From Prevotellaceae bacterium MN60 (GTDB taxonomy: Bacteria > Bacteroidota > Bacteroidia > Bacteroidales > Bacteroidaceae), in assembly GCA_900199555.1 (NCBI GenBank), contig FZQZ01000001.1, positions 248,001 through 312,000 of the forward strand: 64,000 bases of DNA. The letters are read 5' to 3'. The position numbers were made by a program, and so were the translations under genes. Numbering within the stretch: position 1 is the first letter of the stretch; each line of letters starts with the position of its first letter. Positions 53,455 through 61,517 of this stretch are shown in pieces. The notes below the pieces were generated by a model. That model did not search any database. It was given only the letters and a program-made list of their open reading frames with translations, and was not told the DNA's origin.

Positions 53455-54480
53455 TTAGTGGAATATAAAGAAAATTAACTCCCTCATGAGCTCTCCAGAG
53501 GGTGTATTAGGGTTATCCAGTCCCTTACTTTTGGCATCAATCTCTCTTATTTTGCCGATAATTTGCATCACCTTCATAGCAGTGTAATTTCTCATACCCG
53601 TTTGGTAGTCTCTTAGCCCCCATGCATTTTTCACATCCAGCCACTGTGCCAGTGCTTCAGCATTCGTTTTTTGGGGACAATAATACGCCACCATCAGGTT
53701 TTGGAAGTAATTAAACACCAACGGGAGCAATGCATACAATCCTCCAGCCTTCGGATTCTCGTCAAAATATTTTATTATCTGATTTGCCTTCAGAATATTT
53801 CGGTTTACAATGGCATCGCGCAACTCAAAGGCATTATAGTCTTTGCTCACTCCTATTCTATCCTCCACAATCTGTGGTGTCACTCTCCTATCCTCTTTTG
53901 GTAGTCCCAGCAGCACCTTATCCAGTTCGCTTGTCAGTCGGCTCAAATCAGCGCCTATAGCGTCGGCAATCATCTGTGTTGATTTGGGATCGATGCTTGC
54001 CTCATGCGTTTTCAGATAGTTCTGGATAAATGCCGGCAGGTCGCGCTCCTTGAGTTTCATGCTCTCAAACAGCACGCCATGTTCCTTGATAGCTTTCACC
54101 AGTCCCTGCTTGCGTCCATCCAGTTTACCGTTCTTATGACACATCACGAGCACGGTCGACGGCATAGGCTGGTGGAAATACTTCTCCAGCGGCTCTGTAT
54201 TTTTGATGAGTTGAGCTTCTTTCACGATGATTACCTGTCGTTCAGCCATCATCGGATATCGTTTGGCAGCATCTACCACTTGCGATGCATTGACATCAGA
54301 ACCAAACAAAACAGTCTGGTTGAAATCCCTTTCTTCGGGTTGCAGCACATTGTCAGCGATCCAATCAGCAATCTTATCAATATAATAAGACTCGTCGCCC
54401 GTCAGGTAATAGAGGGGACGAAACTGGCGAGCTTTCAGCTCGCTCATCACGCTGTCATATGTCACTGCTTGTTGCGCCAT
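53455..54480 (-). CDS. holA: DNA polymerase III delta subunit
   Basis: 341 residues from the ATG at 54480 (MAQQAVTYDSVMSELKARQFRPLYYLTGDESYYIDKIADWI); the longer frame crosses the promoter. HolA features: ERDFNQTVLFGSDVNASQVVDAAKRYPMMAERQVIIVKEAQ, and the C-terminal oligomerisation domain (NAFELRDAIVNRNILKANQIIKYF). It opens the sliding clamp as part of the clamp loader. Confidence 0.92.
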   Translation of the reverse strand: MAQQAVTYDSVMSELKARQFRPLYYLTGDESYYIDKIADWIADNVLQPEERDFNQTVLFGSDVNASQVVDAAKRYPMMAERQVIIVKEAQLIKNTEPLEKYFHQPMPSTVLVMCHKNGKLDGRKQGLVKAIKEHGVLFESMKLKERDLPAFIQNYLKTHEASIDPKSTQMIADAIGADLSRLTSELDKVLLGLPKEDRRVTPQIVEDRIGVSKDYNAFELRDAIVNRNILKANQIIKYFDENPKAGGLYALLPLVFNYFQNLMVAYYCPQKTNAEALAQWLDVKNAWGLRDYQTGMRNYTAMKVMQIIGKIREIDAKSKGLDNPNTPSGELMRELIFFIFH

Positions 54481-54489
54481 AATTCTCTG

Positions 54490-54520
54490 CAAAGGTAGTG
54501 CAAATCGAGAGAAATACAAA
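54490..54520 (-). promoter_or_regulatory. holA promoter (short leader)
   Basis: TTTG, a 19-base spacer and TACCTTTG (54490-54497), 9 bases before the ATG at 54480. Confidence 0.7.
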
Positions 54521-54576
54521 GAAAAAAAAGATATTTTTTCTTTTATTTCCTAGATGTAGCGTACATTCGACAAAGT

Positions 54577-54606
54577 CAAAGGTACGAATAAGTAAGTAAA
54601 AAGCCA
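54577..54606 (-). promoter_or_regulatory. Partial copy of the valS/pyrK promoter module (copy 4)
   Basis: It holds TTGG, a 19-base spacer ending CTTACTTATTCG, and TACCTTTG (54577-54584), preceded on the plus strand by TTCGACAAAGT as in the pyrK pair. The hairpin's other arm is missing. It lies about 90 bases upstream of holA. Confidence 0.55.
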
Positions 54607-54634
54607 AGAGAAAAAATACAAAATTCAAATAAAA

Positions 54635-54720
54635 ACAACGGATTTCACGGATTCCGCAGATTTAAGTCATACTGATATCAGTAACTCCGAAAATCTGTTT
54701 TTATCCGTAAAATCCGTTGT
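54635..54720. repeat. Long cruciform-forming inverted repeat
   Basis: Three nested pairs: ACAACGGATTT/AAATCCGTTGT (54635-54645/54710-54720), ACGGAT/ATCCGT, and CAGATTT/AAATCTG. A 12-bp palindrome ACTGATATCAGT (54671-54682) is at the tip. It lies between two minus-strand genes and may end the upstream transcript. Confidence 0.7.
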
Positions 54721-54746
54721 GGATAATCTATTAACTGCCAAAGGGC

Positions 54747-55595
54747 TTATGCCTCTGCCTCAGGAACAGCAGGTTCGTCCTTCTTAACAGTCTTGCGGAT
54801 GGCACGCTTGCGAGGTTTCTTCTCCTCTGTACTAGGAGTAGCAATCTTAACACCAGCCAATTCTGGGTCAATCAGAATACGACCGCAGTACTCACAAACG
54901 ATAACCTTCTTGTGCATCTTGATGTCGAGCTGACGCTGGGGTGGAATCTTGTTGAAGCAACCACCACAAGCATCACGCTGCACGTAAACGATACCCAGAC
55001 CGTTGCGGGCATTCTTGCGGATGCGCTTGAATGAAGTGAGCAGACGGGGCTCAATCTTTACCTCAAGCTCCTTCACCTTTACCTTCAGTTTCTCTTCCTC
55101 TGCACGTGTCTCTTCCATAATCTCGTCGAGCTCAGCCTTCTTCAGGTCGAGGGCCTGACGACGGTCTTCGATGAGAGCCTGATTCTGCTCCAGCTCAGCC
55201 TTCTTCTCTTCTACCTTGAAGTTGGCCTCCTTAATCTTCTTGTTGCAGAGCTCGATTTCCAGTGACTGGAACTCGATTTCCTTTGACAAGGTGTCGTACT
55301 CACGGTTGTTCTTAACATCATTGAGCTGAGCCTTATAACGCTCTACGCTGGCCTTGGCATTCTCAATCTCGCCCTTCTTCTGAGCAACAGCGCGCTGATA
55401 CTCATCGATATCGGCCTGAATTTTCTCGATACGGGTGGTAAGACCCTCAATCTCGTCTTCCAGGTCTTCTACTTCCAGAGGCAACTCACCTCTGAGCGCA
55501 CGCTTCTCGTCGATGCTTGAGAGCGTAGTCTGCAACTGATAGAGAGTCTTCAGACGCTCTTCTACTGTCAAATCTGTAGGATCTTTCTTTGCCAT
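54747..55595 (-). CDS. Coiled-coil protein with C4 zinc ribbon
   Basis: 282 residues. Residues ~25-190 form a long antiparallel coiled coil (heptads rich in Glu, Lys and Leu). A C4 zinc ribbon follows: CGGC (ACGGCFNKIPP) and CEYCGRILIDPEL. The Lys/Arg-rich tail ends PAVPEAEA. This is the C4-type zinc-ribbon (DUF164-like) family, thought to bind nucleic acid. It is adjacent to the Nif3-like gene, a pairing seen in many bacteria. Confidence 0.88.
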   Translation of the reverse strand: MAKKDPTDLTVEERLKTLYQLQTTLSSIDEKRALRGELPLEVEDLEDEIEGLTTRIEKIQADIDEYQRAVAQKKGEIENAKASVERYKAQLNDVKNNREYDTLSKEIEFQSLEIELCNKKIKEANFKVEEKKAELEQNQALIEDRRQALDLKKAELDEIMEETRAEEEKLKVKVKELEVKIEPRLLTSFKRIRKNARNGLGIVYVQRDACGGCFNKIPPQRQLDIKMHKKVIVCEYCGRILIDPELAGVKIATPSTEEKKPRKRAIRKTVKKDEPAVPEAEA

Positions 55596-55619
55596 AATAA
55601 TTTTGTTTTTATAGGCATT

Positions 55620-55653
55620 CTAGGATTACCTAAGATTAGTTAGGTGTTCCTAG
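55620..55653. repeat. CTAGG-type intergenic hairpin
   Basis: CTAGG/CCTAG (55620-55624/55649-55653) and ACCTAA/TTAGGT (55628-55633/55640-55645) pair around a 6-base loop, between two co-directional genes. Confidence 0.55.
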
Positions 55654-55666
55654 CATTACCTGGGAT

Positions 55667-56461
55667 TTATATATATTCTATCGGATTCGTATTTGTCTCT
55701 GCAATGATGGTGCGAACCTCCGGACACTCCTTACGGATGATGTCGCGGAAGACCTCGCTAGTGTACTGCTCACTCTGATAGTGACCAATGACACATATCT
55801 GCAGACGCTGCTCGTAGCCAAAGTACTCATGATAATGCATCTCACCCGTGATAAAGGCATCGGCACCCTTTCTAACGGCATCGTCGAGCAGAAAGTCGCC
55901 AGCACCTCCACAGAGGGCTACCTTACGGATGGGGCGCTGCAGCAGCTCGTTGCACTGTGCGCACTGCACGTGGAACAGGTTTTTCACTTGTTCAATAAAT
56001 GCCTTAGCATCCATGGGCTGAGCCAAAGAGCCGATAACGCCACTGCCAGAAGCATCTGCGCCCGTATTATCCATGGAAGAGGGAGCTAAGAATGATATTT
56101 CCGTCAACCCCAGCTTCTCGGCTATTTTATAATTGACACCACCTTTTGCATTATCCATATTGGTATGCATAGAGACGATGACAATATCATTCTTCAAAGC
56201 TTTGATAACGCAACGTTGTACGTAGTCGGCATCGGTAATCTGCTTTAGACCGCGAAACAACAAAGGATGATGGCTGACAATGAGATTGCAGCCTTTACGC
56301 ATAGCCTCGTCAACAATAGCCTCGTTGACGTCTAGACACAATAATGCCCCTGAAACTTCCGCCTCTGTCAGTCCCAGTTGCAGGCCAGCATTGTCCCAGC
56401 TTTCCTGTAAGGGCAGGGGCGCGAATTGTTCAAGGGCGCTCAGCACTTGCTTTATTTTCAC
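55667..56461 (-). CDS. Nif3-like dinuclear metal protein
   Basis: 264 residues. NIF3/DUF34 motifs: SWDNAGLQLG at the start, CNLIVSHHPLLFRGLKQI, HTNMDNAKGGVNYKIAEKLGL, and GEMHYHEYFGYEQRL near the C-terminus; the His and Glu residues bind two metals. Often annotated as GTP cyclohydrolase I type 2, but that activity is not general. No PII-like insert is present. Confidence 0.9.
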   Translation of the reverse strand: MKIKQVLSALEQFAPLPLQESWDNAGLQLGLTEAEVSGALLCLDVNEAIVDEAMRKGCNLIVSHHPLLFRGLKQITDADYVQRCVIKALKNDIVIVSMHTNMDNAKGGVNYKIAEKLGLTEISFLAPSSMDNTGADASGSGVIGSLAQPMDAKAFIEQVKNLFHVQCAQCNELLQRPIRKVALCGGAGDFLLDDAVRKGADAFITGEMHYHEYFGYEQRLQICVIGHYQSEQYTSEVFRDIIRKECPEVRTIIAETNTNPIEYI

Positions 56462-56484
56462 GCTTCAAAAATGAATTTAGACCG

Positions 56485-56511
56485 CAAAATTACGAAAAAA
56501 CAACGAATTAC
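56485..56511 (-). promoter_or_regulatory. Promoter of the Nif3-like gene with recurrent upstream block
   Basis: TAATTTTG (56485-56492) is preceded on the minus strand by GTAATTCGTTGTTTTTT. The same block precedes the -7 box of the mini-ABC gene (58966-58973). Confidence 0.6.
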
Positions 56512-56596
56512 GCTAAATACGCGACTTGTTTTTTGCGTTTTTTAACACGAGCTGTTTATTTCGAACACGAATCGAACGAATCGAACGAATTAAGTT

Positions 56597-56616
56597 CCCC
56601 TCCCAAAAGGGAGGGG
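56597..56616. terminator. GC-rich hairpin after the PurF-like gene
   Basis: CCCCTCCC-AAAA-GGGAGGGG (56597-56616), perfect 8-bp stem, 14 bases past the stop on the minus strand. It lacks a T-run on that strand. Confidence 0.55.
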
Positions 56617-56630
56617 TTAGGGGTAGGCTC

Positions 56631-58085
56631 CTACTTTTCGTGGCAGTAGCTGCTACCATCAAAGCAGTGAGTACATACGCGCTCTTTGGGCAGTCCGATG
56701 CTCTCAATGAGGTCTTCTATCGTAGCAAACTTCAGAGAGGTAAGACCTAAGCGGCGGGCTATCTCCTTCACCATACGCTCATATTCAGGCGAACCTGTGG
56801 TAGCATAGCGCTCAAGGTTCTTTTTGTCATCACCCTCGAAATCCTGAATAATACGACGAGTTATCAACTCCAGGTCACTCTTTGACGAGGTAAAGCCGAT
56901 AAATGGGCAACCATAAACCAATGGGGGACAAGAGATGCGCACGTGAACATCCTTGGCACCATTCTCGAAGAATGTACGCACATTATCACGCAACTGAGTA
57001 CCACGCACAATACTATCATCACAGAACACGATGCGCTGATCTTTCAGGATAGCAGGGTTCGGAATCAACTTCATCTTAGCCACAAGTGCACGGCGATTCT
57101 GATTGCCTGGAGTAAAGGAGCGTGGCCATGTGGGGGTATATTTCAGTACGGCACGCTTATAGGGAATCTTCTTTCCTTCAGAATAGCCCAACGCCATACC
57201 TACACCTGAGTCGGGAATGCCACAAACCAAGTCGGCATCAACATCGTCTTTCTCGCCCAGCAGGCGACCGTTCTTCTCACGTACGGCCTCGGTATTGATT
57301 CCCTCGTAGTCGCTGGCAGGGAATCCGTAGTAAACCCACAGGAACGAGCATATCTGACAACGGCTCAGTGGCTTCTGCAAAACCTCGATGCCATCAGCCT
57401 TCAGCTTGATAATCTCACCAGGACCAACATCGCGCAATACTTTATAGTCGAGATTGGGGAAGCTGGTGGTCTCGCTGGATACTGCATACGCCTTAACACA
57501 ATAGTCAGTGCCAATGGGCGACAAAGAGTGGACCTCCTTCTCACCGATAACGATAGGTGTGCGGCCGAGGAAGTCGCGGGCAGCAATGATGCCGTCTTCC
57601 GTCAGGATAAGCATCGAACATGAGCCTTCAATCTTTTGATATACCTTATTGATGCCTTCTACGAAGGTATTTCCCATATTGATGAGCAGGGCAACAAGCT
57701 CGGTCTGATTGATGTTGTTGGCAGACATCTCACTGAAGTGCATGCGCTCTGCCAGCATTTCTTCGGCAATCTCTCGCAGGTTATTGATTTTGGCCACCGT
57801 CACTACAGCATAGCGCCCTAAATGGGAATTGACGATGATGGGCTGTGGGTCTGTATCACTGATGACACCTACGCCCTGATTACCCTTAAAACTATCTAAT
57901 TCGTCTTCAAAACGTGAGCGGAAATACTGGCGTTCGAGAGAGTGGATAGAACGATGAAATCCACTTTCCTTATCGAAAGTTACCATACCAGCGCGTTTTG
58001 TACCTAAGTGCGAGTTGTAGTCGGTCCCGTAAAACAAATCGTTTACGCAGTCCTTTGTAGAGATTGTGCCAAAGAAGCCACCCAT
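56631..58085 (-). CDS. PurF-like amidophosphoribosyltransferase lacking the N-terminal catalytic Cys
   Basis: 484 residues from the ATG at 58085. The frame opens MGGFFGTISTKDCVNDLFYGTD; in PurF the mature protein begins with Cys (MCG...), but here Gly takes its place. The glutaminase half is otherwise intact in outline (YNSHLGTKRAGM). The PRPP site is IVFCDDSIVRGTQLRDNVR. Cysteines for a [4Fe-4S] cluster as in B. subtilis PurF appear in QICSFLWVYYGFP, SCPPLVYGCPF and CTHCFDGSSYC. It may use free ammonia or be regulatory. Confidence 0.82.
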   Translation of the reverse strand: MGGFFGTISTKDCVNDLFYGTDYNSHLGTKRAGMVTFDKESGFHRSIHSLERQYFRSRFEDELDSFKGNQGVGVISDTDPQPIIVNSHLGRYAVVTVAKINNLREIAEEMLAERMHFSEMSANNINQTELVALLINMGNTFVEGINKVYQKIEGSCSMLILTEDGIIAARDFLGRTPIVIGEKEVHSLSPIGTDYCVKAYAVSSETTSFPNLDYKVLRDVGPGEIIKLKADGIEVLQKPLSRCQICSFLWVYYGFPASDYEGINTEAVREKNGRLLGEKDDVDADLVCGIPDSGVGMALGYSEGKKIPYKRAVLKYTPTWPRSFTPGNQNRRALVAKMKLIPNPAILKDQRIVFCDDSIVRGTQLRDNVRTFFENGAKDVHVRISCPPLVYGCPFIGFTSSKSDLELITRRIIQDFEGDDKKNLERYATTGSPEYERMVKEIARRLGLTSLKFATIEDLIESIGLPKERVCTHCFDGSSYCHEK

Positions 58086-58132
58086 AATGATTTTTACCTT
58101 TTTGTGTGTATAGTTAATGTCTTTATGGGCTG

Positions 58133-58164
58133 CAAAATTACAAAAAAATCGGCAACTTCCCAAA
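58133..58164 (-). promoter_or_regulatory. Promoter of the PurF-like gene
   Basis: TTTG (58161-58164), a 20-base spacer and TAATTTTG (58133-58140); it excludes the in-frame ATG at 58163. Confidence 0.8.
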
Positions 58165-58225
58165 TAGAAGTCGCCATTTTTTTCGAAAAAAATTCTGTAT
58201 CCAATCTATCCTTTTAGAATCATAT

Positions 58226-58495
58226 TTATCTAAGTAACACGACCACAATGCCTAACAGCAGCAAAGCCAACCATAGTTGCCACTGCTTGAACATAGGTTG
58301 CAAGGCTCGTTGGGCGGCATGCAGATAAAAAGGTTGCAAGGACTGCCACTGGGTGGCACCATTGCCCAACAGATATTCGCGCAGTGAGTCGTGGTTCTTA
58401 CGATCCTGACGGTAGGTATTCATGGCGCGTAAGGTAGCATAGTATCCTTTCCACACAAGTACGGCGACAACTACTATTATATAAAAGAGCATCAT
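58226..58495 (-). CDS. 89-residue FetB-like mini-permease
   Basis: Two membrane helices (about 3-17 and 71-88) flank a cytoplasmic segment MNTYRQDRKNHDSLREYLL-GNGATQWQSLQPFYLHAAQRALQP. This segment resembles the coupling region of FetB/YbbM (UPF0014) permeases (NGAT...L.PF...A...A..P), but those proteins have ~260 residues and seven helices. It overlaps the ABC ATPase gene by ATGA. Either a reduced transporter or a decayed remnant. Confidence 0.55.
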   Translation of the reverse strand: MMLFYIIVVVAVLVWKGYYATLRAMNTYRQDRKNHDSLREYLLGNGATQWQSLQPFYLHAAQRALQPMFKQWQLWLALLLLGIVVVLLR

Positions 58496-58956
58496 AATGT
58501 GATGATATTATTGTTGATACGTTGGTTAATGGCCAGAATGGTGCATCCCTGCTGCAGAGCGGTTGTCAATAGGCGCTCCACCCTTAGCTGCTGTTCTTCG
58601 CTAAGCGGATATGGAGGCTCGTCCACGAGCAGCAGTTTTTTGCCAGAACCCACAGCAAGTTCTAGAAGTGCCACATAGTCAGTAGGCACTTTGTCGTAAC
58701 CTTCTGGCAGCGACAAGTATTGGGGTACATAAGCCATCTGGCGACGAAAATAGGGAGCAGAGAGCGGAGTGAGCAGCTCACCATCGATACTGATATGCCC
58801 CTTGTCAACAGAGAGGAAGCCAAGTATGGCACGCAGCAGTGTGGTCTTGCCAGCGCCCTTATCCCCTACTACACTCAGCAACTGACCATCAGAGACCGTC
58901 AGCGAGAGGTCTTTGACGACTTCACCTATGGTAATATTTAGTAATTCTAACATCAT
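58492..58956 (-). CDS. 154-residue miniature ABC ATPase without signature motif
   Basis: Starts at 58956 (or 58953), 9 bases from the -7 box TATTTTTG at 58966-58973. Walker A is GDKGAGKT (31-38), the Q-loop is VPQY (Gln79), Walker B is KKLLLVDEP (106-114). Only ~27 residues separate the Q-loop from Walker B instead of ~70, so the helical subdomain with LSGGQ is missing. The switch His is replaced by Gln (AINQRI). No frameshift is visible. Partner: the 89-residue membrane protein that follows. Confidence 0.75.
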   Translation of the reverse strand: MMLELLNITIGEVVKDLSLTVSDGQLLSVVGDKGAGKTTLLRAILGFLSVDKGHISIDGELLTPLSAPYFRRQMAYVPQYLSLPEGYDKVPTDYVALLELAVGSGKKLLLVDEPPYPLSEEQQLRVERLLTTALQQGCTILAINQRINNNIITL

Positions 58957-58965
58957 AATCGGATG

Positions 58966-59024
58966 CAAAAATATAAAAAAACAACGAATTACACGAATTA
59001 TACGAATATTATTTCGTACTTTTG
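58966..59024. promoter_or_regulatory. Divergent leaderless promoters of the mini-ABC pair and aguA
   Basis: TATTTTTG on the minus strand (58966-58973) and TACTTTTG on the plus strand (59017-59024) with 43 bases between. The gap holds repeated ACGAATTA units. Both start codons lie within 10 bases of their -7 boxes. Confidence 0.65.
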
Positions 59025-59028
59025 CACT

Positions 59029-60000
59029 ATGAATAATACAAAACGCCGAATGCTCGCCGAATGGGAGCCACAGAGTGCCGTACAACTGACATGGCCTCAT
59101 AAAGATACTGACTGGGCACCTATCCTGCCAGAGATAACTGCCGTATATGAAGAAATGGCTCGCGAAATCAAGAAGCGCGAACCCCTTATCGTGGTAGATA
59201 GTATCCCACATAACGATACATGGGCAAGAGATCATGGGTTTATTACGGTAGAAGAGCAAGGCGATTCTCTCACCACTCACCACTCACCAATCACCACTAA
59301 AGTTCTGCTGGACTTTTGTTTCAACGGATGGGGCGAGAAGTTTGAGGCTACGCTTGACAACCAAATCAACAAGCACCTCTACGAGCAGGGCATGGTGAAG
59401 GGTATATACGAAGACCATCTGGACTTTGTATTGGAAGGCGGCTCCATAGAGAGCGATGGCAAGGGCACTATATTCACTACCAAGTGTTGCCTAATGGCGC
59501 CTCATCGCAATCAGCCACTTACCCAACAGGAGATAGAAGAGCGACTGAAAGAGTGGTTGGGTGCAGAACGTATCGTATGGCTGAACCACGGCAGTCTTAT
59601 CGGTGATGATACCGATGGACATATTGACACATTGGTACGCATCTGTCCTAACGACACCTTATTATATACAGGAGGAGATGAAGCGCATCCCGACCTGGCA
59701 GAAATGGAAAAGGAATTGCAGGCTCTGCGCACACTGGAGAGTAAGCCTTACCGACTGTTAAAGTTACCACTACCCCGTCCTATCTACGATGACGGCGACC
59801 GCCTGCCAGCCACCTACGCCAACTATCTTATCGTGAATGGCGCGGTACTCGTACCCACCTACAAGCAACCAGACCTTGATGCAGAAGCGATGCGCATCAT
59901 TGGCGAAGCATTCCCCGACAGAGAGATTGTTGGTATCGACTGTTGTGCTGTTATCAAGCAGCACGGAAGTCTGCACTGCTGCACGATGCAGTATTACTAA
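59029..60000 (+). CDS. aguA: Agmatine deiminase
   Basis: 323 residues from the ATG at 59029, only 4 bases after the -7 box. Motifs of the agmatine/peptidylarginine deiminase fold: RMLAEWEPQSAVQLTWPH, NDTWARDHGFI, LEGGSIESDGKGTIFTT, DDTDGHIDTLVRI, and the catalytic Cys317 in HGSLHCCTMQ. It converts agmatine to N-carbamoylputrescine and ammonia. The next pathway enzyme is at 60662-61516. Confidence 0.93.
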   Translation: MNNTKRRMLAEWEPQSAVQLTWPHKDTDWAPILPEITAVYEEMAREIKKREPLIVVDSIPHNDTWARDHGFITVEEQGDSLTTHHSPITTKVLLDFCFNGWGEKFEATLDNQINKHLYEQGMVKGIYEDHLDFVLEGGSIESDGKGTIFTTKCCLMAPHRNQPLTQQEIEERLKEWLGAERIVWLNHGSLIGDDTDGHIDTLVRICPNDTLLYTGGDEAHPDLAEMEKELQALRTLESKPYRLLKLPLPRPIYDDGDRLPATYANYLIVNGAVLVPTYKQPDLDAEAMRIIGEAFPDREIVGIDCCAVIKQHGSLHCCTMQYY

Positions 60001-60542
60001 AGCGAGATTTTACGCGTTTCTCGGCGTGCTTCTTTCCAACGGGGAAAGTAGCGGTCCATAAGTGCATGGAAACGGGCATTATGACTAGGTTCTAAGAGAT
60101 GGCATAGCTCATGAACCACCACATGCTCTACACACCATTCGGGCAACAGCAAGAGGTAGTATGACAAACAGATACTACCCGTCCTGACATTACACATACC
60201 CCATCGCGAAATCATAGTTCTGGCAGTGATACGCTTAGGACTGACACCCATCTCTTTGGCATGACGCTCTATCATCGGAGCCACCATCGTCATCAGTCGG
60301 CGGAGTGCAGAGGCCTTCTGGACTGTAGTCTGCAGGGGTAATTGCTGAAAGAATGCCTTTCGTCGCTGCTCTCGCTCGCTGGTATTCTTTCTTGCTTTGG
60401 CTATCCAGTCGGCATGCTCTTTGATAAATCGCTCTACCTGTACTTTAGACATACCTATAGGCACCGATACATGCACATCGCCATTCTTTACGATGCGCAT
60501 AGAAAGTCTGCTCGTTCTCCTATAGGTAATCTGTATGGTCAT
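59997..60542 (-). CDS. YgjP-like (DUF45/M48-related) metallopeptidase
   Basis: 181 residues from the ATG at 60542; the ATG at 60554 lies in the -7 box TACTTTTG (60552-60559). The metal motif is HELCH in VVVHELCHLLEPSHNARFHALMDRYFPRW, with a preceding SRWGMCNVRTGSICLSYYLLLLP block typical of YgjP. Function unknown. It converges on aguA, overlapping by 4 bases, and separates aguA from aguB. Confidence 0.88.
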   Translation of the reverse strand: MTIQITYRRTSRLSMRIVKNGDVHVSVPIGMSKVQVERFIKEHADWIAKARKNTSEREQRRKAFFQQLPLQTTVQKASALRRLMTMVAPMIERHAKEMGVSPKRITARTMISRWGMCNVRTGSICLSYYLLLLPEWCVEHVVVHELCHLLEPSHNARFHALMDRYFPRWKEARRETRKISL

Positions 60543-60622
60543 AATCGAGTGCAAAAGTACATCCTTTTTCTCTAATAGCTCGAAAAATCAACAAAAAAAT
60601 TGGGATAACGAAAAAATTATTG

Positions 60623-60630
60623 TAATTTTG
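60623..60630 (+). promoter_or_regulatory. aguB-glnN -7 box
   Basis: TAATTTTG, ~31 bases before aguB; leader includes TAAATAAGGAACG. Confidence 0.65.
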
Positions 60631-60661
60631 CACTGCTAAATAAGGAACGAAAACCGAACTT

Positions 60662-61516
60662 ATGAAAATAGGTATCATTCAACAGCACAATACGGCTGAC
60701 AGAGAGGACAATAAGCGACGCCTGGCTGAGAAAATCAGACAATTGGCTCAGCAAGGTGCAGAACTCGTTGTACTACAAGAATTACACAACGGATTATACT
60801 TCTGCCAGGATGAGAATGTAGATACATTTAATCAGGCAGAACCTATCCCTGGTCCCTCAACAGAATTCTATGGAGCATTGGCTAAGGAACTGCAGGTAGT
60901 AATTGTTACCTCATTGTTTGAGCGTCGCGCCCCAGGATTGTATCATAACACGGCTGTTGTGCTGGAGAAAGACGGCACCATCGCAGGTAAGTATCGCAAG
61001 ATGCATATTCCTGACGACCCTGGATACTATGAAAAATTCTACTTCACTCCTGGCGACTTAGGTTTCCAGCCCATCAATACCAGTGTGGGCCGTTTGGGCG
61101 TATTGGTTTGTTGGGACCAGTGGTATCCTGAGGCTGCCAGACTGATGGCACTGGCTGGAGCAGAGTTGCTCATCTACCCCACCGCTATCGGTTATGATCC
61201 CCACGACACAAAAGATGAACAAGAGCGTCAGCGCATGGCGTGGCAGACGGTACAGCGCGGCCATGCTGTAGCCAACGGACTGCCCGTTGTAACGGTCAAT
61301 CGCGTGGGCAAAGAGGATGGCGTACCTTTCTGGGGAACATCGTTTGTAGCCGGTCCACAGGGCGAACTGCTCTACGAGGCTCCCACAGACCAAGAGGTTG
61401 AGACCATCGTGGAGGTTGATATGCAACGCTCAGAACAGGTGCGTCGTTGGTGGCCGTTCCTTAGAGACAGAAGAATAGAAGCATATGACAATATAACAAA
61501 ACGATTCTTAGACTAA
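60662..61516 (+). CDS. aguB: N-carbamoylputrescine amidase
   Basis: 284 residues of the nitrilase superfamily. Triad Glu40 (VVLQELHNGLYFCQ), Lys113 (GKYRKMHIPDDPGYYEKFYFTPGD) and Cys150 (LVCWDQWYPEAARLMAL). The sequence around GYYEKFYF is typical of the plant/bacterial AguB type. It releases putrescine, CO2 and ammonia. glnN starts 1 base after its stop. Confidence 0.94.
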   Translation: MKIGIIQQHNTADREDNKRRLAEKIRQLAQQGAELVVLQELHNGLYFCQDENVDTFNQAEPIPGPSTEFYGALAKELQVVIVTSLFERRAPGLYHNTAVVLEKDGTIAGKYRKMHIPDDPGYYEKFYFTPGDLGFQPINTSVGRLGVLVCWDQWYPEAARLMALAGAELLIYPTAIGYDPHDTKDEQERQRMAWQTVQRGHAVANGLPVVTVNRVGKEDGVPFWGTSFVAGPQGELLYEAPTDQEVETIVEVDMQRSEQVRRWWPFLRDRRIEAYDNITKRFLD

Positions 61517-61517
61517 C

